From: Corynebacterium atrinae
GTDB lineage: Bacteria > Actinomycetota > Actinomycetes > Mycobacteriales > Mycobacteriaceae
Assembly: GCF_030408455.1 (NCBI RefSeq)
Contig: NZ_CP046977.1
Location: 1,550,001-1,614,000, forward strand
Reading direction: 5' to 3'
DNA length: 64,000 bases
The notes under the pieces are model-generated. The model was not told the origin of the DNA. It made no database searches and worked only from the letters and a program-made list of their open reading frames with translations. Numbering within the stretch: the first letter of the stretch is position 1; the number at the start of each line of letters is the position of its first letter. The position numbers and the translations under genes are program-made. This document shows, piece by piece, positions 18,221 through 27,882 of this stretch.

Positions 18221-20241
18221 TGCTCAATGGATTGCATTTGGGATCGGAACTCAAGCGCTTCAGCCGCGGCAAACTACCTCCCCTGGCCTTGACCGTCATC
18301 ATTATGTTGCCGCTGTTGTTCGGCGGTCTTTTCGTGTGGTCCTACTGGGATCCGATCGACCGCATCAATAAAATGCCGATTGCGCTAGTCAATTCCGACG
18401 AAGGTGCCAGCGTCGATGGTCAGCAAATCAAAGCGGCATCGCAAATCGTCGACAAGCTCCGAGAATCTGACCAAGTCCACTTGGAACAAGTCAGCAGCCA
18501 AGACGCACTGTCTGGCGTTAATGACGGTAAGTACTACTTCGCCATCGAATTCCCCACCGACTTCTCGGTGGCTGCGGTCAGCGCGAATTCGGATACCCCC
18601 CATAAAGCCAAGCTTAATGTTGTGTTCAACACCAACAACGGCTTCATGGCCATGACGCTGGGAAACCAGGTCGTGGTGAGAATCATTGACACCATCAACG
18701 AGGAACTCGGCGCGGAAGTTGCCTCCAAACTCTTGGTGGGGTTCAACACCATCGGCGAAGGATTGCACCAAGCCGGCGACGGCGCTTCCCAACTCGCCGA
18801 GGGCACCGGCACCGCCGAAGACGGTGCCACGAAGCTTGCCGACGGTGCGAGCCAGCTCAATGACGGACTTACCTCCGCCCAGGACGGGGTCGGCCAACTC
18901 GCGGAGGGCGCACAGAAGCTCGACGCAGGCATCAACAGCGCGGCAAACGGGGCAGACCAACTCGCGAGCGGCATGACTCGATTGCAATCAGCTACCGACG
19001 AACTGGGAGCTGGCGCAGGCCAGGTCGCCGATGGTGTCGACCAACTCACCGGCTTCGCCAGCGGAATCGAACAGACCCAGCAACAGCTCCTCGCTCCCCT
19101 GGTGAACTTGTCTGCCTCCCTGCGGGCTACCGGGCTGCCGCAGGCCATGGCCGCTGCAGATCAAGCGGATCAGATCATTGCCGGTCTCCAAAACCCTAAT
19201 GGCAACAACGTGTCCGAGTTGATCAGCAAGCTAGATCAACTCAACGCGGGAGCCAAGACGATCCACAATCAATTGGCCGATCCGGCAGCGGCTTATCGGT
19301 CCGGGGTCGACTCCGCGACCGCCGCATCGGGCCAGTTGGCCACGGGCTTGCACACGTTAGCCGATGGTTCGCAACAGTTGGTGATAGGGACCCAAACCCT
19401 CGCCGATGGCACGTCGAAACTAGTCGAAGGATCCAATCAGCTCACCGTCGGCGCGAATTCACTGGCTACCGGTTTAGTAAAACTCGATGACGGCAGCAAT
19501 GAACTTGCACTGAAACTCAATGAAAGCGCCACTCAGATACCAAACTTCCCGGAAGACACCCTGGATGACGCTGCTCGGAATGTATCCAGCCCCGCTGCTC
19601 TTAACTACACCAGCTCGTCCTCCCAGCTGTTCGGTGAGGGACTGGCCCCCATCTTCATCAGCTTGGGTCTTTTCATGGGTGGCACGGTCTGCTTCATGCT
19701 GCTGCGTCCCCTCCAGCGCCGCGCCGTCGACGCCGGGGCAAACCCATTGCGCGTCGTCATGGCCTCCTACATTCCGGCAATGCTGGTTGGTTTAGCCCAG
19801 GCCACCGTGATGTTTGGCATCCAGCGCCTCTTCATCGGTGTCCATGCGGTCAGCGAACTCGGCATGTGGGCGGCGATGTGCTTAACCTCCATGGCGTTCA
19901 TGGCCATTACCCAGGGTCTTAACGTGGTGTTCGGTTCCACGGTCGGTCGGGTGCTCTGCATCGCGCTCATGAGCTTGCAAATCGTTTCCTCGGGCGGAAT
20001 TTACCCGCCAGAGACCCAACCGCTACCGCTGAAGTGGTTCCACACCTACGACCCGATGACCTACTCGGTCAATCTGATCAGGCAGGCCATGTTTGGCATG
20101 TCTCCCGGGGATGACCGCGCGATCCAGGCCATTGTCGTGCTCGTGTGCATCGCGTTGGGCATGCTTTTGGCTTCGAGCTTGGCAGCCCGCCGCGAACGCC
20201 AGATTCGGATGAAGGAATTCCACCCGGAGGTCGCAGTCTAG
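18217..20241 (+). CDS. YhgE/Pip-family membrane protein
   Basis: Protein of 674 aa with the YhgE/Pip layout. One membrane segment near residues 20-45 (ALTVIIMLPLLFGGLFVWSY) is followed by a large extracytoplasmic part, then about five to six membrane segments from residue 480 to the end. The outer part has many degenerate repeats of the pattern DGxxQLxxG (residues 190-290 and 375-440), which predict long helices. Family members include the phage receptor Pip and the Firmicute type VII protein EsaA. It is coupled to the ATPase-like gene before it, so the pair may form an ABC-2-like exporter. No ESX genes are nearby. Confidence 0.85.
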   Translation: MMLNGLHLGSELKRFSRGKLPPLALTVIIMLPLLFGGLFVWSYWDPIDRINKMPIALVNSDEGASVDGQQIKAASQIVDKLRESDQVHLEQVSSQDALSGVNDGKYYFAIEFPTDFSVAAVSANSDTPHKAKLNVVFNTNNGFMAMTLGNQVVVRIIDTINEELGAEVASKLLVGFNTIGEGLHQAGDGASQLAEGTGTAEDGATKLADGASQLNDGLTSAQDGVGQLAEGAQKLDAGINSAANGADQLASGMTRLQSATDELGAGAGQVADGVDQLTGFASGIEQTQQQLLAPLVNLSASLRATGLPQAMAAADQADQIIAGLQNPNGNNVSELISKLDQLNAGAKTIHNQLADPAAAYRSGVDSATAASGQLATGLHTLADGSQQLVIGTQTLADGTSKLVEGSNQLTVGANSLATGLVKLDDGSNELALKLNESATQIPNFPEDTLDDAARNVSSPAALNYTSSSSQLFGEGLAPIFISLGLFMGGTVCFMLLRPLQRRAVDAGANPLRVVMASYIPAMLVGLAQATVMFGIQRLFIGVHAVSELGMWAAMCLTSMAFMAITQGLNVVFGSTVGRVLCIALMSLQIVSSGGIYPPETQPLPLKWFHTYDPMTYSVNLIRQAMFGMSPGDDRAIQAIVVLVCIALGMLLASSLAARRERQIRMKEFHPEVAV

Positions 20242-21197
20242 GAACGTTCAGACATTAGCCCGGCCAGCTCGTCCGCTTGCATCACCAGATCGGTGGCCCA
20301 AAATTCACGGCCCAGCGGGTGCCGCACGCTGGGTATTCCCTCCCCCGGTCGGCATTCCAGCACCGTATCTACCCACCGACGTGGCCAACCGCTATTGCCG
20401 TGCGCTGCGCCTAGCAGCGCACCGGCGATGGCGGCATTGGTGTCGGTGTCCCCGCCCATCCCGACGGCATCGATCAAGGCGGACTCGGGGTCGTCGAAAA
20501 GCATAAGTTGGCGTACCGCGATGGACAGCGCTAGAAGGACCCAACCCTCGTGGATCTCATAGGCACTGACGTCACCAGCCCGGCCGGCTGCGATGGCCTC
20601 CAGGACCGACTCATTGGTAGCAGTTGCTTCCATCGCGGCAATCATCTGCTCAGGGTCACCACCCCGAATGCCGGTCGTCAGTGCCGCTACGAATGCCGCG
20701 TTGGCGTCGACGCACACGGGATGGGGATGGGTCAATCGGGCATCAGCCCGGGCGAACTCGACGGCCGTAGCTAGACCAACTTCGCTGCGCACGCCGAACA
20801 CTCCCAGCGGTGACACGCGCATGAGCGCACCATTGGCTTGAGAATTCGCATTCACGGGCCCGCCAGATAACGCCGCCGCGCACGTACCACCAATGTCGAA
20901 GGGGCCGGTGGAATACCAGTGGACATATGAGGCAAAGACATCCTCGACGTCGAAGGTATCCCTGCGCTGCAGGCTGCGGATGAGCATCATGGCCATCTGC
21001 GAATCATCCGTGGGCTGCCCGGCGATGAGATCCCACGTGCCGCCGTCGGCCAGGTCGCGGACACCATCGGGATGAAGCTGCGCAATCCGAGCTGCAGATT
21101 GAAACTCCACGAGGCTTCCCAGCGAATCACCAATGAACTGACCGAGGAGGCACCCTCGGGCGCGGTCGCGTAGCAGATCTGCATCACAAAACGTCAT
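20238..21197 (-). CDS. ADP-ribosylglycohydrolase family protein
   Basis: Hydrolase of 319 aa of the DraG/ARH fold, which removes ADP-ribose from proteins or related substrates. The metal-binding acids are visible at both expected places: QPTDDSQMA (near residue 65) and GMGGDTDTNAAIAGALLGA (near residue 250). The N-terminal GCLLGQFIGDSLG is also typical. The 3' end overlaps the YhgE gene by 4 bp on the opposite strand. No ADP-ribosyltransferase is seen nearby, so the substrate is open. ATG 21197. Confidence 0.88.
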   Translation of the reverse strand: MTFCDADLLRDRARGCLLGQFIGDSLGSLVEFQSAARIAQLHPDGVRDLADGGTWDLIAGQPTDDSQMAMMLIRSLQRRDTFDVEDVFASYVHWYSTGPFDIGGTCAAALSGGPVNANSQANGALMRVSPLGVFGVRSEVGLATAVEFARADARLTHPHPVCVDANAAFVAALTTGIRGGDPEQMIAAMEATATNESVLEAIAAGRAGDVSAYEIHEGWVLLALSIAVRQLMLFDDPESALIDAVGMGGDTDTNAAIAGALLGAAHGNSGWPRRWVDTVLECRPGEGIPSVRHPLGREFWATDLVMQADELAGLMSERS

Positions 21198-21221
21198 ACT
21201 GCCCAGAATAAGGCCCCGAGA

Positions 21222-22508
21222 TTAGAAGGTGGCGTTCTTGCCTTCCCCGACGGACAGGTACAGCCGTTTGAGGATCGGGTAAGCGATGATGATGCCAGCT
21301 GACCCCCAGGCAATGCCTTCGAGTTCGACACCGAAGATGGACAACGTGAGGTTGCCGATACCGGCGACGAGGGCGACGGCGGCGGTTGTCAGGTTGACGG
21401 GATTGTTGAAGTTGACGTTGTTGTCCTGCCAGATGCGGATGCCCAGCATGCCGATGAGACCGTAGAGGACGAGTGTCGCACCGCCGAGCACTCCGGCGGG
21501 AATGGTGAAAATGAGCGCACCGAATTTCGGGATGAAGGCGAGGGCAATGGCGGTGGCAGCAGCGACCCAGTAGGCCGCAGTGGAGTACACACGGGTGGCT
21601 GCCATGACGCCGATGTTCTCGGCGTAGGTGGTGGTACCGGATCCGCCAAAGCTCCCGGCGAGGGTGGTGGCGAGACCATCGGCGACGAGAGCATCGCCTG
21701 CCAAGTCATCGAGGTTGCGCCCGGTCATTTCCGACACTGCTTTGACGTGTCCGACGTTTTCCGCGATGAGCACGATGATCACGGGCAAGGTGACCAGGAT
21801 GGCCGACAGATGGAACTCGGGCGAATGGAACTGGGGCAGGCCGAACCAGGCAGCGTCCCGGATGGCTTCGGTGGCGCCCGGAGCAAGGTTGCCAGTCACG
21901 GCGGCAAAGACCCACCCGACGACGACGCCAATGAGGATACCCAGGCGGGCGACCATGCCCCGCCCGGCCACGGTGGCTGCCAAGATTGCCAACAGAGTTA
22001 CCGCGGCAACCAGGGGCTGCGCCTGGAAGTTTGTGGCGGCGGTGGGTGCCAGATTCAGCCCGATGAGGGCGACAATGGCGCCGGTGACGGCGGGCGGCAT
22101 GACGGCGTCGATAACCTGCCGGCCGGCTGCTTTAATGATGAAGCCAACGCCAATGAGGGCCAGGCCGGTGACCAACACTCCGCCGATCTGCGCGCCGGGG
22201 CCATACGCCTGGCTGGCGGCGAGCGGAGCGATGAAGGCGAAGGATGACCCGAGGTAGGAGGGCAGTCGGTTCCGGGTGATGAGCAGGAAGATCATCGTTC
22301 CCAGGCCCGAAAACAGCAGCGTGGTGTTGACGGGGAATCCCGTCAGGGTGGGCACCAAGAGCGTCGCGCCGAACATGGCGATGACGTGCTGCATGCCGAT
22401 CCCGATGGTGCGGGGCCAGCTGAGTCTTTCTTCGGGCGCGACGACGGCGCCGGGGAGAATCTTCTTGCCGTCACCATGGACGGTCCAACCGAAGTACTTG
22501 TTAGTCAC
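21222..22508 (-). CDS. uraA: Uracil permease (NCS2 family)
   Basis: Proton-coupled nucleobase transporter of 428 aa with about 12-14 membrane segments. The NCS2 signature region (ENVGHVKAVSEMTGRNLDD with Glu near residue 236) and FGGSGTTTYAENIG (near residue 280) point to uracil specificity rather than xanthine or urate. The start MTNKYFGWTVHGDGK is the usual corynebacterial form. It follows hflX in the same direction with a 38-bp gap. In C. glutamicum a uracil permease is in the same place. Confidence 0.92.
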   Translation of the reverse strand: MTNKYFGWTVHGDGKKILPGAVVAPEERLSWPRTIGIGMQHVIAMFGATLLVPTLTGFPVNTTLLFSGLGTMIFLLITRNRLPSYLGSSFAFIAPLAASQAYGPGAQIGGVLVTGLALIGVGFIIKAAGRQVIDAVMPPAVTGAIVALIGLNLAPTAATNFQAQPLVAAVTLLAILAATVAGRGMVARLGILIGVVVGWVFAAVTGNLAPGATEAIRDAAWFGLPQFHSPEFHLSAILVTLPVIIVLIAENVGHVKAVSEMTGRNLDDLAGDALVADGLATTLAGSFGGSGTTTYAENIGVMAATRVYSTAAYWVAAATAIALAFIPKFGALIFTIPAGVLGGATLVLYGLIGMLGIRIWQDNNVNFNNPVNLTTAAVALVAGIGNLTLSIFGVELEGIAWGSAGIIIAYPILKRLYLSVGEGKNATF

Positions 22509-22546
22509 GGGATGTAGCGTACCGCCGCTAGCCCGGATCGTTGGTG

Positions 22547-24088
22547 CTAGTCCCCTGGATTATCCTCAACGATGAACTCCGACAATTCGGCGGCGAGGGA
22601 ACGGGGCAGGCGAACGTCGATTAGCGTGCCCTCGGCGCCGTACTCCTCCTTGCGGACGGTCCCATATTCGTGGAGCCGGGAGACGATGTCTCCGCGAGTA
22701 AACGGGATGAGCAATACGACGTGGGCGTCGAGGGAGTTAAGGAAAAGCTCGATGCGTGCTTCGAGCTCCGGGATGCCCTCCTTCGTCAAGGCAGACACAT
22801 AGACAACGTTGTCGCGGTCGAAGGCGTGCCGTAGCTCCGCCAGCACCAAGGGATCCGCGGCGTCGATCTTGTTCACCACGATGATCTCAGGCGGTGCGGG
22901 CTGCCCCGTCTCTTTGACGATGTCGTAGATCACCTTGTTAACCGCATCAATCTGCTTGAGCGGAAAAGGATCGGATCCGTCGACGACATGGAGCATGAGG
23001 TCAGCCGCCAGCACTTCCTCCAGGGTCGACTTGAATGCCTCGACCAGCTGGGTGGGAAGGTGGCGAACGAAACCGACGGTATCGGTGAACACGACGGCGC
23101 GGCCATCGGCCAGCTCGGCGCGACGCGTCGTCGGATCGAGTGTGGCAAAGAGCGCATTCTCGACGAGCACGCCCGCGCCCGTCATGGCATTAATGAGGGA
23201 GGACTTTCCCGCATTGGTGTATCCCGCGATGGCTACCTGCGGGATGGTTGAGTCCTGGCGGCGCTGGCGCTTGATCTCTCGTGCAGTTTTCATTCCGGCT
23301 AGCTCACGGCGCAGCTTAGCCATATCAGTACGCAGTCGTCGGCGATCAGCTTCAATGCGCGTTTCACCCGGGCCACGCAGGCCTACGCCGCCATTGGATC
23401 CAGCTCGGCCACCTGCCTGGCGGGAGAGGTTTCCACCCCAACCGCGCACACGCGTGTAGAGGTACTCCATCTGCGCCAGGCTGACCTGCGCTTTGCCCTC
23501 CTTGGACTTCGCGTGTTGCGCGAAAATGTCAAGGATGAGCATGGTCCGGTCGATGACCTTGAGGTTGAGCGCCGACTCCAGAGCGACGAGCTGGCCGGGG
23601 GTAAGTTCGCCGTCGCAGACGACGGTGTCAGCTCCGGTAGCGGCGATGATCTCCTTGAGCTCGTTGACCTTGCCGGAGCCAATGAAGGTACCCGGGTCCG
23701 GCTTGTCGCGGCGCTGGTAGAGGGTTTCTAAGACTTCGGCACCAGCTGTCTCGGCCAGGGCGGAGAGCTCCGCCATGTTTGCTTCGATCTCCGCAGAGCT
23801 CCCCTCGGTCCACACCCCGACAAGGATGACCTGCTCGAGGCGGAGTTTGCGGTATTCGACTTCGAAGCCGTCGGCGATCTCCTCGGATCGGATAGTGGTA
23901 TCGCTGCCGCGACGGAGCGCATGGCGCTCCGCCAAATCAAGCTCACCGACCGTCGGGGCGATCAACCCGGACAGATCCGTGCCTGGGTCTTCATCTGCGC
24001 TCGGCTGTGGGGCGTTATCGCGGAAGGCGCGGGCCAGCAGATCGTCGTGTGTGCTGTAGGACGTGCGGTTGTTGTCAGATTCAGTCAT
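22547..24088 (-). CDS. hflX: Ribosome-associated GTPase HflX
   Basis: GTPase of 513 aa that splits stalled or hibernating 70S ribosomes. The glycine-rich segment GGRAGSNGGVGLRGPGET (about 226-242) is diagnostic. The GTPase domain follows, with G1 GYTNAGKSS (289-297), G3 DTVGF and G4 NKID. The N-terminal 80 residues are an acidic extension usual in actinobacteria. ATG 24088. It is divergent from the small protein at 24187. Confidence 0.95.
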   Translation of the reverse strand: MTESDNNRTSYSTHDDLLARAFRDNAPQPSADEDPGTDLSGLIAPTVGELDLAERHALRRGSDTTIRSEEIADGFEVEYRKLRLEQVILVGVWTEGSSAEIEANMAELSALAETAGAEVLETLYQRRDKPDPGTFIGSGKVNELKEIIAATGADTVVCDGELTPGQLVALESALNLKVIDRTMLILDIFAQHAKSKEGKAQVSLAQMEYLYTRVRGWGGNLSRQAGGRAGSNGGVGLRGPGETRIEADRRRLRTDMAKLRRELAGMKTAREIKRQRRQDSTIPQVAIAGYTNAGKSSLINAMTGAGVLVENALFATLDPTTRRAELADGRAVVFTDTVGFVRHLPTQLVEAFKSTLEEVLAADLMLHVVDGSDPFPLKQIDAVNKVIYDIVKETGQPAPPEIIVVNKIDAADPLVLAELRHAFDRDNVVYVSALTKEGIPELEARIELFLNSLDAHVVLLIPFTRGDIVSRLHEYGTVRKEEYGAEGTLIDVRLPRSLAAELSEFIVEDNPGD

Positions 24089-24186
24089 TGTCTTTCAATT
24101 GTTCCATGTTATGAGCTGGAGCCGGTGAGAAGCCGGTGAGAGGTCAAGAACCACGGGTGTGGGAGATGCTATTAGACTGTCGGATT

Positions 24187-24918
24187 ATGAGCACCGACTT
24201 GAAGAGCATCGGCCTGGGTTTCGACCGCTGGCAGGATGCGGTGGAAGCCGCCATCGCCACCAATCAGCTGGCCGTGACCGGCGAAGTTCGCGGCGGGCAG
24301 CTAATCCAGTACGTGGACGCCTCCGGCGCGCAGATCAACATCTTGGCGGTGGAACCTTTTGCGACATTCGCGGGTTTCGATGCCGTGACGCAGACATTCG
24401 CCCACATCAGCATGGTCAATGATGTCCTCGCTTACTGCGAGATCATCGATTCCTTTGGCAATGTCATTACCGCCATTACCGCCAACCTGTCTCAGGGACC
24501 GCTCCTCGCGGAGGAGGCCACCCAGGAATGGCAGCAAATCGGCGTAACCGCGCTGGCTTTCGACTCCACGATCACCGATGCGGACCCCTCCTATGTCGGC
24601 CCGACCTTCCACTCCGAAGGCGCGCTCACTGTCGCCTCGGGCTCCGGTGCCGCTGCCCCCGATGCCTCGGCTACGTTTAGTGCCCGGATCATGGACGCGG
24701 AATACCGCACCAACCAACTCACCGGCCAGAGGTTCATCCATCTCACCGTTGATGGTGTCTTCCCCTTCGATGTGTGTCTTGGCGACGCCCCCGAGCTCCC
24801 GGCCCGGGACAGCATCATTTCTGGTACTGCACTACTCACCGCCTCGGTCCTGTCCCCTATCTCCGCCGGAGGTGGCTGCGGTGGTTGTGGTGGAAGCTGC
24901 GGCTGCGGCGGACATTAA
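24187..24918 (+). CDS. Conserved hypothetical with Gly/Cys-rich C-terminal tail
   Basis: Protein of 243 aa from ATG 24187; the frame is open from 24136 but has poor composition. No signal peptide or membrane segment. The body is rich in beta-forming residues with repeated ADASGA/TAITAN stretches. The last 16 residues are almost only Gly and Cys, with five cysteines as GGGCGGC followed by GGSCGCGGH. That tail resembles those seen on metal-handling or peptide-maturation substrates, but I do not recognise the family. A membrane protein follows in the same direction after 15 bp. Confidence 0.75.
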   Translation: MSTDLKSIGLGFDRWQDAVEAAIATNQLAVTGEVRGGQLIQYVDASGAQINILAVEPFATFAGFDAVTQTFAHISMVNDVLAYCEIIDSFGNVITAITANLSQGPLLAEEATQEWQQIGVTALAFDSTITDADPSYVGPTFHSEGALTVASGSGAAAPDASATFSARIMDAEYRTNQLTGQRFIHLTVDGVFPFDVCLGDAPELPARDSIISGTALLTASVLSPISAGGGCGGCGGSCGCGGH

Positions 24919-24933
24919 GCCGGAAGCGTGATC

Positions 24934-25464
24934 ATGAATGATCGACTACCCATCCAGCCGGAACCGAGTCGGTTTCGGTGGCCCCTGGTCGTCATCATCG
25001 TCTTAGCCCTGCTCGTTTTCGCCTGGTTGCGAGTGCAAGGCCTCCTACTTCTTTTGCCGATCTTCGCCATCGCAGCGTTGATGCTGTTGAGGCGACCGAA
25101 CTCCTCGGAGACTGATTCATTGCGCACCTCCATTGCGCTGTCCGCCGATGACATCCGCGACGTCATCGCCGAGTATGAGTATTTCTCTACTTCCCCGGAC
25201 GCCGACGCCCTCGCAGATCGGACGCTCCATCGCCCAGCATTGGCGGATCACTACTGTGACGATCCGGCTATTGAAAGCTTCCACCACCAGACTTCGACCG
25301 CGCGGCGCTATCTCTCGCGCTTGGACGCCCGTTTGGCCAATCAGGATCTAGAGGTCGGGCAGCTGGAAAACCTCCTCAACGTCACCGACGAGCGTGCGCT
25401 CGAGATTAAGAACGCGTGGCTCGAGGCGCGTCACGCCGCCAAACGTCTCGGCCCGAACTACTAG
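24934..25464 (+). CDS. Hypothetical protein with two N-terminal membrane segments
   Basis: Protein of 176 aa. The first 65 residues contain two hydrophobic helices (WPLVVIIVLALLVFAWL and GLLLLLPIFAIAALMLL). The remainder is an acidic, helical cytoplasmic part with many charged pairs. A GTG at 24928 is in frame, but GGAAG lies 7 bp before ATG 24934, which I prefer. It shares an operon with the Gly/Cys-tail protein. Its stop directly abuts the dapF stop on the other strand. No known family recognised. Confidence 0.75.
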   Translation: MNDRLPIQPEPSRFRWPLVVIIVLALLVFAWLRVQGLLLLLPIFAIAALMLLRRPNSSETDSLRTSIALSADDIRDVIAEYEYFSTSPDADALADRTLHRPALADHYCDDPAIESFHHQTSTARRYLSRLDARLANQDLEVGQLENLLNVTDERALEIKNAWLEARHAAKRLGPNY

Positions 25465-26259
25465 CTAGATCTCGACCTGCCCCGTCGCCACAATCTGCGA
25501 AGGCCCGGTCAACGTCGACTGCTCTCCGGAAATCTCGACGACGACCTCGCCTCCGGGGACGGCGACGGTGACACGGCCGTCGACAAGCCCAGCATCAGCC
25601 AGAGCAGCGCGAGCGGCCGCGACCGTTCCGGTTCCGCAGGAACGGGTTTCACCGACGCCTCGTTCGTAGACGCGCATGTGCACGCGGCCGTCGACCAGTG
25701 GCGTCACAATTTCGACGTTGACACCCTGGGGGAAAAAGTCCGGATCAAATTCCGGCGCGAGGAGATCCCACTCGGCGAGTGCCTCCGGCCTCAGGCCGGG
25801 TACGACGCAGGCGAGGTGCGGGTTGCCCATATTCACACCTAGGCCGGCTACGTGGATGTCGCCGATGCGCGCCGTCGAAACGCCGGTGACCTCTGCTGGC
25901 CCCATGTCGACGGTGACGATGGCATCTGTGTCGTCGAAAGATTTCACGACCACGCGGCGCTGACCGGCACGGGTATGCACAATGAATTCATCCGAGTCCA
26001 CCAGCCCGCGAGACCTCAGCCAATGGGCGAATACGCGAACGCCGTTGCCGCACATCTCGGCGATGGATCCGTCGGCATTGCGATAGTCCATGAACCAGCC
26101 GCCGTCCTGGGTGTCCACGCGTAAGACGCCGTCAGCTCCGAGGCTCGCTCGGCGGTCGCACAACGCCGCGATCTGCGCAGGGGTGGGGTCGGTCGGTCCG
26201 GGCAGAATGATGAAGTCGTTTTCGGTTCCGTGGCCTTTAGCAAAGTCGATGCGAGTCAC
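25465..26259 (-). CDS. dapF: Diaminopimelate epimerase
   Basis: Converts LL- to meso-diaminopimelate for lysine and peptidoglycan. The protein is 264 aa. The two catalytic cysteines are in [13 protein letters not shown] (Cys70) and [13 protein letters not shown]. The GTG start at 26259 overlaps the miaA stop as GTGA, with GAGG just before it, so translation is probably coupled to miaA. The open frame continues upstream inside miaA but without family similarity. Confidence 0.94.
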   Translation of the reverse strand: MTRIDFAKGHGTENDFIILPGPTDPTPAQIAALCDRRASLGADGVLRVDTQDGGWFMDYRNADGSIAEMCGNGVRVFAHWLRSRGLVDSDEFIVHTRAGQRRVVVKSFDDTDAIVTVDMGPAEVTGVSTARIGDIHVAGLGVNMGNPHLACVVPGLRPEALAEWDLLAPEFDPDFFPQGVNVEIVTPLVDGRVHMRVYERGVGETRSCGTGTVAAARAALADAGLVDGRVTVAVPGGEVVVEISGEQSTLTGPSQIVATGQVEI

Positions 26260-27152
26260 CTCAACAATTCTAGTGCGCGGGAGCGGGGATCGGCAGCTGC
26301 CTCTAGCCACTGCACCCGTGGGTCACGCTGAAACCAGGAGCGCTGGCGCCGCACGTAGCGACGGGTTCCGGTAATGGTGCGCTCGAGCGCCTCATCCCAC
26401 GTCAGCTCCCCCTCCATCGCGGCAAGTACCTGGGCGTAGCCGATCGCCCGGCCGGCAGTCGAGTCCGCCACGAGGCCCTCACTCACCAATTGCTCGACTT
26501 CAGACACGAGTCCCTGCGCAAACATCTGGCGCGTGCGAAGCTCGATGCGCGGATTGAGCCATTCCGCCTGCGTGCGCAGACCCAGAATGCGAGTCCCCCA
26601 ACGAGGCGGGGCATTTTTGGGTGGTTGGGAAGCCTTGAACGGTTGGCCCGTCAGCTCGATCACTTCGAGGGCGCGGACGGTGCGGCGGGGATCTTTGTCC
26701 TCAATGATGGCGGCCGCGGCGGGATCCTGTGTGGCCAGCTCCGCGTGGAGGGCGTCTATACCGACCTCGGCCAAGGTTGATTCCCACTTGGCCCGCACCT
26801 CCGGGTCGGTTGGGGGAAACTGCCAGTCATCGATGAGCGATTGCACGTACAACATTGAGCCGCCGACGAGGATGGGCACCCGGCCGCGGGAGATGATGGC
26901 TTCCACATCCGCGATGGCATCCGCTTGGTAGCGCGCCACCGACGCCGTTTCCGTGACATCCCACACGTCCAGCTGATGGTGTGGGATACCCGCGCGCTCC
27001 TCGATGCTCAGCTTGGCGGTGCCGATATCCATCCCCCGGTAGAGCTGCATCGAATCAACGTTTACGATCTCCCCGTTTAATTCCTCTGCCAGCGCAATGC
27101 CAAGGGCAGACTTCCCCGACGCAGTCGGTCCCACCACTGCAATGGGCAACAT
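26256..27152 (-). CDS. miaA: tRNA dimethylallyltransferase
   Basis: Adds the isopentenyl group to A37 of tRNAs reading UNN codons, the substrate for MiaB, which is encoded 4 kb away. The protein is 298 aa. The P-loop GPTASGKS is at residues 8-15, and the family signature [15 protein letters not shown] follows near residue 33. ATG 27152 lies one base after the stop of the gene before it. The longer frame (to 27191) has no similarity. Confidence 0.95.
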   Translation of the reverse strand: MLPIAVVGPTASGKSALGIALAEELNGEIVNVDSMQLYRGMDIGTAKLSIEERAGIPHHQLDVWDVTETASVARYQADAIADVEAIISRGRVPILVGGSMLYVQSLIDDWQFPPTDPEVRAKWESTLAEVGIDALHAELATQDPAAAAIIEDKDPRRTVRALEVIELTGQPFKASQPPKNAPPRWGTRILGLRTQAEWLNPRIELRTRQMFAQGLVSEVEQLVSEGLVADSTAGRAIGYAQVLAAMEGELTWDEALERTITGTRRYVRRQRSWFQRDPRVQWLEAAADPRSRALELLR

Positions 27153-27153
27153 G

Positions 27154-27765
27154 CTACAGCTCCCATCCGGCGACAAAACGCCCGACACCAAGACTCAAGT
27201 CGGCAAAATGCACCTGTGCCTCACGGGGCGCCAGCGCGGCAAGTTCCATCCACAGGTCCGGCTCAATTACTCCGGCGGTGCGTAACGACGCCGCGTCCAT
27301 CTCCCCTGCCACATCCTCGCCGCCGAGAACTGCCCGGCACCATTCGTGCGCCCGTGGCGCCGCCTCCAGCAGGGCCAGCGGCGCGCGGGGGGTCAGCCCC
27401 GCGCTCCCATCCACCGCCACGATGGTGATCACACCCTCCGCGGGCTGCCCCAGGGTGCCGCGCACCGAGACCACCCGTGAGGCGCGCTCGGCCAGGGCGT
27501 AGCGCTGGACCAGCTCCGGTAGGAAGCGACCCGCCCCGACGTTGACGTGCGGGGCGCCCCACGCCCGGAAGGAGCCTTCGCAGGCGGTTTCCCACCGTGG
27601 GTTGCGGCTACCAACCAGCTCGATGGGCAGCGCGTCCGGGAGGGCGTCGATAAGCTCCCGGAGCGTGGCAAGCGCCGCGGCCCCGATGGTGTCCTGCGGG
27701 GACAACTCCGCCACGAGGGCGGGACTGGCGGGCATGACTAGCAGGTTCGGGGTCATCACCGACAT
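27154..27765 (-). CDS. Hypothetical protein, LigB/extradiol dioxygenase-like fold possible
   Basis: Protein of 203 aa cotranscribed with miaA and dapF. Similar proteins occupy this place in other corynebacteria and mycobacteria and have been described as class III extradiol-dioxygenase-like. I see the N-terminal [14 protein letters not shown] strand and the [19 protein letters not shown] segment, but not a clear set of metal-binding histidines, so catalysis is doubtful. The start is ambiguous between ATG 27765 and ATG 27756; neither has a strong ribosome-binding site. The open frame to 28248 is antisense to the DUF349 gene and is not coding. Confidence 0.7.
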   Translation of the reverse strand: MSVMTPNLLVMPASPALVAELSPQDTIGAAALATLRELIDALPDALPIELVGSRNPRWETACEGSFRAWGAPHVNVGAGRFLPELVQRYALAERASRVVSVRGTLGQPAEGVITIVAVDGSAGLTPRAPLALLEAAPRAHEWCRAVLGGEDVAGEMDAASLRTAGVIEPDLWMELAALAPREAQVHFADLSLGVGRFVAGWEL

Positions 27766-27882
27766 ATTACTGACACGCCCCTTGGGCGCGCGGTATGTTA
27801 GGTGCAGCACATAGGGTGCCCACCTGGTGAGGTGCCCCGGCAGCCGTGACGCGCGGCACATCGACGAAGAGAGAAAACGACT

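Noticed and set aside
18790..19500. Repeated DGxxQLxxG protein pattern, considered as a DNA repeat array
   Set aside because: The repetition is at protein level within the YhgE/Pip outer domain and is normal for the family; the DNA is not regularly repeated.
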